Positions 5,006 through 8,647 of a DNA stretch of 8,647 nucleotides are shown here, piece by piece. This stretch comes from Comamonadaceae bacterium. GTDB taxonomy: Bacteria; Pseudomonadota; Gammaproteobacteria; Burkholderiales; Burkholderiaceae_C. The translations under genes were made by a program, and so were the position numbers. Below the pieces are notes generated by a model that saw nothing but the letters and a program-made list of their open reading frames with translations, did no database searches and had not been told where the DNA came from. The first letter of the stretch is position 1, and each line of letters begins with the position of its first letter. The stretch covers positions 1 through 8,647 of the forward strand of contig CANHUM010000057.1 of the NCBI GenBank assembly GCA_947463845.1, read 5' to 3'.

Positions 5006-5029
5006 TACATCGCTTACGGCGATGTAAGC
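5006..5029. repeat. Two overlapping inverted repeats in the gap between Lon-like and response-regulator genes
   Basis: TACATCGC (5006-5013) pairs with GCGATGTA (5019-5026) around a 5-nt loop. A second repeat, GCTTAC (5012-5017) with GTAAGC (5024-5029), overlaps it, so the two stems are mutually exclusive. They begin about 9 bp after the Lon-like stop on the minus strand. With no T-run after them, a factor-independent terminator is unlikely. An operator for the regulator at 4910, or an RNA switch in a read-through transcript, are alternatives. Confidence 0.5.
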
Positions 5030-5037
5030 AAGGCCGT

Positions 5038-7464
5038 TCAACGGCTTGAACGCCGTCGACCTTTGGCGCGATGCGATGCCAACAACTCACAGGCATGACG
5101 GAAACGCTGCAGGGTGATTTGGACGCGGCCCAGGACCGATCCCGGCGCGTAGCCCCCAGGGCCCCACTGTCCATAGGGCAGCCCCGTCAGCAGACTCAAG
5201 CCATCGCCGACCTGATCGGCCACATGGATGTGAAAGCGCCCTTGTGCCACGGCCTGCACGACGTGTGGCGCCAGCATCAGGTGCCTTCGGTTGCGTGCGG
5301 GCATCAAGACGCCTTGTTGTCCATCCAGACCCAGCAATTCGCAACTGCGGAAATAGCCCTCGATCTTTTCATTGATGCTGCCCACCGGCAACAAATCCCC
5401 ATGCTGGTTGACTGCGCCTGTCACGGCAATGACCTGACGCAAAGGCACGCCCGACAAGCTCGAGAGCAAGGCTAACAATTCAGCGCACGAAGCCGAGTCC
5501 CCCTCCACCCCGCCGTACTCCTGCTCAAAGACCACCGCCGCATTCATGGACAAGGGTGCAATGTGGGCAAACAAGCCCGCCAGATAGCTGTGCAAAATCA
5601 GCACACCCTTGTCATGGATAGGGCCGGACATCTCGACTTCGCGCTCGATGTTGAGCAAGCCCTCATCGCCCGCAAATGACCGGGCCGTGACCCGAACGGG
5701 CACCCCAAAACTGTGATCGCCCAAATCCATCACCGTCAATCCGTTGACCTGCGCGGTCCGCTCGCCATGGACCACCAACAAGCGCTCGCCGCTGGCGATG
5801 GTGTCCTGAACCCATGTTTCCAGACCCGCCAAACGCGCCCACCTGGCCTGCCTGGCCGCCTGCACATCTTGCGCTTCCACCAGTGCTGCACCGCGTGCTT
5901 GCGCCTGCGCATGACTCTCCAAGACCCAGGCCTCGGTGACTCCGACCAAGGCGCTTTGGCGGGTTTGGTCACCCGCTTCGCGGTGGTTGTCTTCCATGAT
6001 TTGGGCCACGGCGGCTGCAGAAAAATGCAACAAACCCAAGCGATCACACGTGTGGGCGATCCCCACCGCGATGGCGCGTGCGGTCTGAGGCGTCGCCTTG
6101 AAGCTCTCGACAAAATCCACCTTGCAACGAAAGCGCCGGGCCCACTCGGGATCGGCCTCTTGGACGGCGTAGTAAGCCTCGATCGAGGAAATCAACACCA
6201 GCTTGACATCGACTTCTACGGCCTCGGGCAACAGTGACACCGCAGCCACAGGTGCTTGTGTCACACCCGGTTCATCGAGCTGCAGGCGACCACTGCGCAA
6301 CAGGCGACGCAACCTTTCCCAAACGGGCGCATCGGCCAGCAAATCCTGCAGATGCAGCAACAAAAATCCGCCGTGCGCCCGCAGCAAGCTGCCTGCCCGG
6401 ATTTGCGCGAAGTCGGTCACCAGCTCACCGCCCTCCGACGCGTACTCGATACTGCCAAACAGGTTTCTGAACACCGGGTTGTCCTCCACGATGACGGGCG
6501 CACCCTGACCCGCATGGTTGTCCACCACCACATTCACCCGACACCACGCCAGCACCTCTTCCAACGCGTCCCGGCGCGTGGCTTCATCATCGCCAGGGGT
6601 CAACAGGTGGTGCTTGCCCAGCATGCACTCCAGCACCTGCGCCAGGTAATCGTTCAACCGGGTGCTGCTTTCAGACGGCAAACTCAGTTGCTGGCTCAAA
6701 CGGGTCAAGCCCTGTGCCAGTACAGGCCGTAAATAGCGCTGACGCAATGCATCCAGCGCCTGATCCTTGGCGCGCTCCAATGACAGGGCAGCGTCCAGGT
6801 AAACGCCGATCTCGACACGCAGCGCCTCCTCGGCGGCGTCCAGCATCGTCCGTTCGGCGGGGCTCAACAAGAGGGCTTTGGCTGCGGTCACGGGCTCGCC
6901 CTGCGCGTCTTTCAGGGTGAAGACCATGTGCCCTTCGTCACGGGTCAATTCGAAATGATGGACTTGCGCATAGGCGGTCAATTCGGCATAGGCCGCATCG
7001 GTTTGGGACTTGAATGCTTGTGTGATGCGTTTGCGCTCAGACAAAAAATCATCCTGCTGCAGACGCTTGGGCACAGTCTCCTGAATTTCCTTCACCCAGG
7101 CCGCCATACCCTGGCGCAACTGCCGGCCCTGGCCAGCAGGCAAGCGCAAGGCCAAGGGTTGCTCGGGTTGCTCAAAGTTGTTCAGATAACACAGGTCTGG
7201 CGGCACGGGTCGCAGGGCGGCCTGCTCGTGCATCATGCGTGTCAGCAAACTTTTTCTGCCCGTGCCCACCTCACCCAGCACCAACAGGTTGTAGCCCTGC
7301 TGGCGCATCTGCAGGCCAAAACGGGCCGCTGCCTCGGCACGTTCTTGCCCAATCCAGGGCAGTGGCCAACCCAACAACTCCGACGTGGTCACAAAACCCA
7401 AGAGACCGGGGTCCACGGTCAAGCGCAGTTCGGACGTGGTCAATTCAGCAGCAGTCATCGGCAT
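5038..7464 (-). CDS. Lon-like ATP-dependent protease (COG1067, LonB-type/YcbZ-like)
   Basis: About 808 residues from ATG 7464. ATG 7521 would give 827, but it leaves only 30 bp to the divergent gene and adds an atypical N-terminus. ATG 7458 is also possible. None has a good Shine-Dalgarno. The P-loop is GEVGTGRKS (about 64-72). A long helical, Gln/Arg/Glu-rich insertion (about 140-310) follows, then the rest of the AAA+ module, where the Walker B position reads GGFLLLHLQDLL without the usual Asp-Glu. The C-terminal Lon protease domain carries the catalytic Ser657 (GVEGDSASCAEL) and Lys700 (GSINEKIEG), 43 residues apart as in E. coli Lon. It should be a soluble cytoplasmic Ser/Lys protease degrading unfolded or specific regulatory proteins. 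Its substrates are unknown. The weak Walker B may mean slow ATP hydrolysis or may be usual in this subgroup. It ends 127 bp before the response-regulator gene. The family is certain. Confidence 0.92.
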   Translation of the reverse strand: MPMTAAELTTSELRLTVDPGLLGFVTTSELLGWPLPWIGQERAEAAARFGLQMRQQGYNLLVLGEVGTGRKSLLTRMMHEQAALRPVPPDLCYLNNFEQPEQPLALRLPAGQGRQLRQGMAAWVKEIQETVPKRLQQDDFLSERKRITQAFKSQTDAAYAELTAYAQVHHFELTRDEGHMVFTLKDAQGEPVTAAKALLLSPAERTMLDAAEEALRVEIGVYLDAALSLERAKDQALDALRQRYLRPVLAQGLTRLSQQLSLPSESSTRLNDYLAQVLECMLGKHHLLTPGDDEATRRDALEEVLAWCRVNVVVDNHAGQGAPVIVEDNPVFRNLFGSIEYASEGGELVTDFAQIRAGSLLRAHGGFLLLHLQDLLADAPVWERLRRLLRSGRLQLDEPGVTQAPVAAVSLLPEAVEVDVKLVLISSIEAYYAVQEADPEWARRFRCKVDFVESFKATPQTARAIAVGIAHTCDRLGLLHFSAAAVAQIMEDNHREAGDQTRQSALVGVTEAWVLESHAQAQARGAALVEAQDVQAARQARWARLAGLETWVQDTIASGERLLVVHGERTAQVNGLTVMDLGDHSFGVPVRVTARSFAGDEGLLNIEREVEMSGPIHDKGVLILHSYLAGLFAHIAPLSMNAAVVFEQEYGGVEGDSASCAELLALLSSLSGVPLRQVIAVTGAVNQHGDLLPVGSINEKIEGYFRSCELLGLDGQQGVLMPARNRRHLMLAPHVVQAVAQGRFHIHVADQVGDGLSLLTGLPYGQWGPGGYAPGSVLGRVQITLQRFRHACELLASHRAKGRRRSSR

Positions 7465-7495
7465 CGCGGTCTGGGGAAAACCTGAGCCTAGTCCC

Positions 7496-7518
7496 CGCAC
7501 TGTGCGCTGACTGTGCGC
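7496..7518. repeat. Tandem 9-bp direct repeat with embedded palindrome between divergent genes
   Basis: ACTGTGCGC occurs at 7499-7507 and again at 7510-7518, an 11-bp period (one helical turn). The first copy also forms the 11-bp palindrome CGCACTGTGCG (7496-7506). It lies between the likely starts of the Lon-like gene (7464, -) and the DUF2132 gene (7552, +), so it could be a regulatory site. If the Lon-like gene begins at 7521, it is coding sequence instead. Confidence 0.4.
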
Positions 7519-7551
7519 CATGCCACACCCATTTCAGCGGACAATCGGGCC

Positions 7552-7824
7552 ATGCCCGCCAATACCCTCACATCCTCTGCCTTGCCCAAGTCCGTCCAGC
7601 CTCGCAACCCTCTGCACGGGCTGACCCTGGAGGTCATCGTGACCCAGCTGGCCGACTTTTATGGCTGGGACGATCTGGGCCAGCGCATCCCCATCCGCTG
7701 CTTCACACACGAGCCCAGCGTAGGCTCCAGCCTGAAGTTCTTGCGCAAAACACCCTGGGCGCGTGAAAAGGTGGAAAGCCTGTACCTCTTCATGCTGCGC
7801 GATCAGAAGCGTCAGGGCTATTGA
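7552..7824 (+). CDS. DUF2132 (VF530-like) small conserved protein
   Basis: A 90-residue protein from ATG 7552. An in-frame GTG at 7513 would add 13 residues overlapping the divergent gene's upstream region. The core [20 protein letters not shown], then [13 protein letters not shown] and [20 protein letters not shown], matches the conserved DUF2132/COG4628 family (VF530), known from structural genomics as a small alpha-helical fold resembling DNA-binding domains. Its function is unknown. The C-terminus [10 protein letters not shown] is basic. It is divergent from the Lon-like protease and convergent with the SET gene, with 17 bp between the two stops. It appears to be single-gene transcribed. 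Confidence 0.88.
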   Translation: MPANTLTSSALPKSVQPRNPLHGLTLEVIVTQLADFYGWDDLGQRIPIRCFTHEPSVGSSLKFLRKTPWAREKVESLYLFMLRDQKRQGY

Positions 7825-7841
7825 TTAGCCCAAGCCAGCGG

Positions 7842-8297
7842 TCAAACCGCCAGCATCGTGCCCCGGCATTTTGGGGCACCGCAGCGGCAGGCATAGCGGG
7901 CCTTCAGGGCATCGGTCATGGGTTCATCGCTGAACAAACCATAGTCAAAGGTCAGCTCCTCCCCTTTGAAAACGGGCCTGCGCGTCAGGATGAAAATGCG
8001 ACCTCCGACCTCATCGGGCACACAGTTGGGGCGACATGAATGGTTGATCCACTTCGATTCGTTGCCGCCATGCAGCGCATCGATCACCCGCCCATCGTCC
8101 AGGTGAAAGTAAAAGGTGTGGTCAGGATGGTTCGCATCGTGCGGGTGGCGGGCCAGGGCCTCGGCCATGCTGATGACCTCGCCCACGTACTCGATGACCC
8201 GCTCGCCTGCGGCCAGGTGGCGCGTGGCGAACACGCCCCAGCCATGCACGCCCGAAGACTGCACCAGAATGGGCTTGGACGCTTGAGCAGGCTTCAC
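7842..8297 (-). CDS. SET-domain protein-lysine methyltransferase, compact bacterial type
   Basis: A 151-residue protein from GTG 8297, two bases after the stop of the upstream acyl-CoA synthetase gene, which suggests translational coupling. The whole protein is a SET domain plus post-SET. GVHGWGVFATRHLAAGERV (16-34) is the N-terminal SAM-binding Gly-x-Gly region. INHSCRPNC (84-92) is the pseudoknot motif. GEELTFDYG (112-120) carries the catalytic Tyr119. The post-SET CRCGAPKC (137-144) supplies C137, C139 and C144, which with C88 would bind Zn. All catalytic and SAM-binding elements appear intact, so methyl transfer from SAM to a protein lysine is expected. The substrate is unknown. The protein lacks the pre-SET and other domains of eukaryotic enzymes. 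Such small SET proteins occur in several bacterial groups, probably by ancient transfer. The post-SET end overlaps a small hairpin near the convergent DUF2132 gene. Confidence 0.92.
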   Translation of the reverse strand: MKPAQASKPILVQSSGVHGWGVFATRHLAAGERVIEYVGEVISMAEALARHPHDANHPDHTFYFHLDDGRVIDALHGGNESKWINHSCRPNCVPDEVGGRIFILTRRPVFKGEELTFDYGLFSDEPMTDALKARYACRCGAPKCRGTMLAV

Positions 8298-8299
8298 CT

Positions 8300-8647
8300 T
8301 CAGGCCGATGTCGAGCGATTCAGACCCAGTTCGGCCATCATGGCTTCCCGCATCAAAAACTTTTGCGGCTTGCCCGTCACGGTCACTGGAAGTTCCTCGA
8401 CCATACGGATATAGCGAGGCACCTTGAAGTGCGCAATATTTTGCTCACAAAAAGTCCTGATCTCTTGTTCGGTGCAATCGGCGCCTGGCCGCTGAACCAC
8501 CCAAGCGCACACTTGCTCTCCATAACGCTCATCCGGCACCCCAACCCCCTGCACAGCTGCAACTTTGGGGTGGCGAAACAAAAACTCTTCGATCTCACGC
8601 GGATAAATGGTCTCGCCACCGCGAATCACCATGTCCTTGAGGCGACC
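8300..8647 (-). CDS. Acyl-CoA synthetase (AMP-binding), C-terminal domain, 5' end cut by window
   Basis: The frame is open to the window edge, giving the last 115 residues of an ANL-superfamily enzyme. The visible part begins at the A8 hinge motif, [20 protein letters not shown], the signature of fatty-acyl or related acyl-CoA ligases. The C-terminal lid follows, with [14 protein letters not shown] and the A10 motif TVTGKPQKF, whose Lys is the adenylation catalytic residue. The enzyme activates a carboxylic acid to acyl-AMP and then acyl-CoA. The hinge sequence favours medium- or long-chain fatty-acid-like substrates, but the specificity pocket lies outside the window. It ends 2 nt before the SET gene and probably heads an operon with it. 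Confidence 0.93.
   Translation of the reverse strand, partial: GRLKDMVIRGGETIYPREIEEFLFRHPKVAAVQGVGVPDERYGEQVCAWVVQRPGADCTEQEIRTFCEQNIAHFKVPRYIRMVEELPVTVTGKPQKFLMREAMMAELGLNRSTSA

Noticed and set aside
6928..7485. Plus-strand frame of 185 codons, and similar ones at 5713-6237 and 6256-6732
   Set aside because: All are antisense to the Lon-like protease, whose motifs span the region. They lack family motifs and are explained by codon bias.
7838..7850. Inverted repeat GCGGT-CAA-ACCGC between DUF2132 and SET stops
   Set aside because: The stem is only 5 bp with no T-tract. It is too weak to call a terminator, although it sits where one would be expected.
7858..7879. Inverted repeat GTGCCCC/GGGGCAC as a terminator for the convergent genes
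   Set aside because: It lies inside the SET coding sequence (post-SET Cys region) and is not followed by a T-run on either strand.

Overview
The window looks like a chromosomal segment of a GC-rich betaproteobacterium, most likely Burkholderiales/Comamonadaceae. This rests on gene content and codon use (Crp/Fnr-type and NarL-type regulators, a COG1067 Lon-like protease, a DUF2132 protein, a small SET methyltransferase), not on a marker gene. No rRNA, tRNA, CRISPR array, insertion sequence or phage gene was seen.

Layout, left to right. Positions 2-721 (+) hold the C-terminal third of a COG2509-type FAD-dependent dehydrogenase, cut by the window edge. It converges, with a 12-bp overlap, on a divergent Crp/Fnr-like gene (710-1429, -) whose helix-turn-helix looks eroded. 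A 191-bp divergent intergenic region follows, then two tandem Crp/Fnr-type regulators (1621-2271 and 2399-3139, both +). The second overlaps tail-to-tail with a minus-strand block. In transcription order that block is: a Lon-like protease (5038-7464), a NarL/FixJ response regulator with an intact phospho-acceptor Asp (4275-4910), a histidine-rich 97-residue protein (3945-4238), and a second NarL-type regulator (3121-3765) whose receiver has lost the acidic pair, the phospho-Asp and the Lys. To the right are a DUF2132 protein (7552-7824, +), a SET-domain protein methyltransferase (7842-8297, -) and the C-terminus of an acyl-CoA synthetase (8300-8647, -). The last two are separated by 2 nt and look co-transcribed.

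The main observation is a shared CRP-architecture palindrome, TGTKC-N6-GMACA preceded by TTA, found three times: 1469-1484, 2319-2334 and 3910-3925 (minus strand). The first two lie upstream of the tandem Crp-like genes and the third upstream of the degenerate response regulator. At the second and third sites the centre is 41.5 bp from the +1 predicted from a nearby -10-like hexamer, the geometry of class II Crp/Fnr activation. The inferred picture is a small regulatory circuit in which one or both Crp-like proteins auto- or cross-regulate and switch on a phosphorylation-independent NarL-type regulator. Beside it sit a conventional response regulator, a His-rich small protein and a Lon-like protease. 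No sensor kinase is present, and the inducing signal cannot be read from the sequence.

The longest stretches without a gene are 1430-1620, 3766-3944 and 4911-5037. Their palindromes, hairpins and promoter-like elements are listed below.
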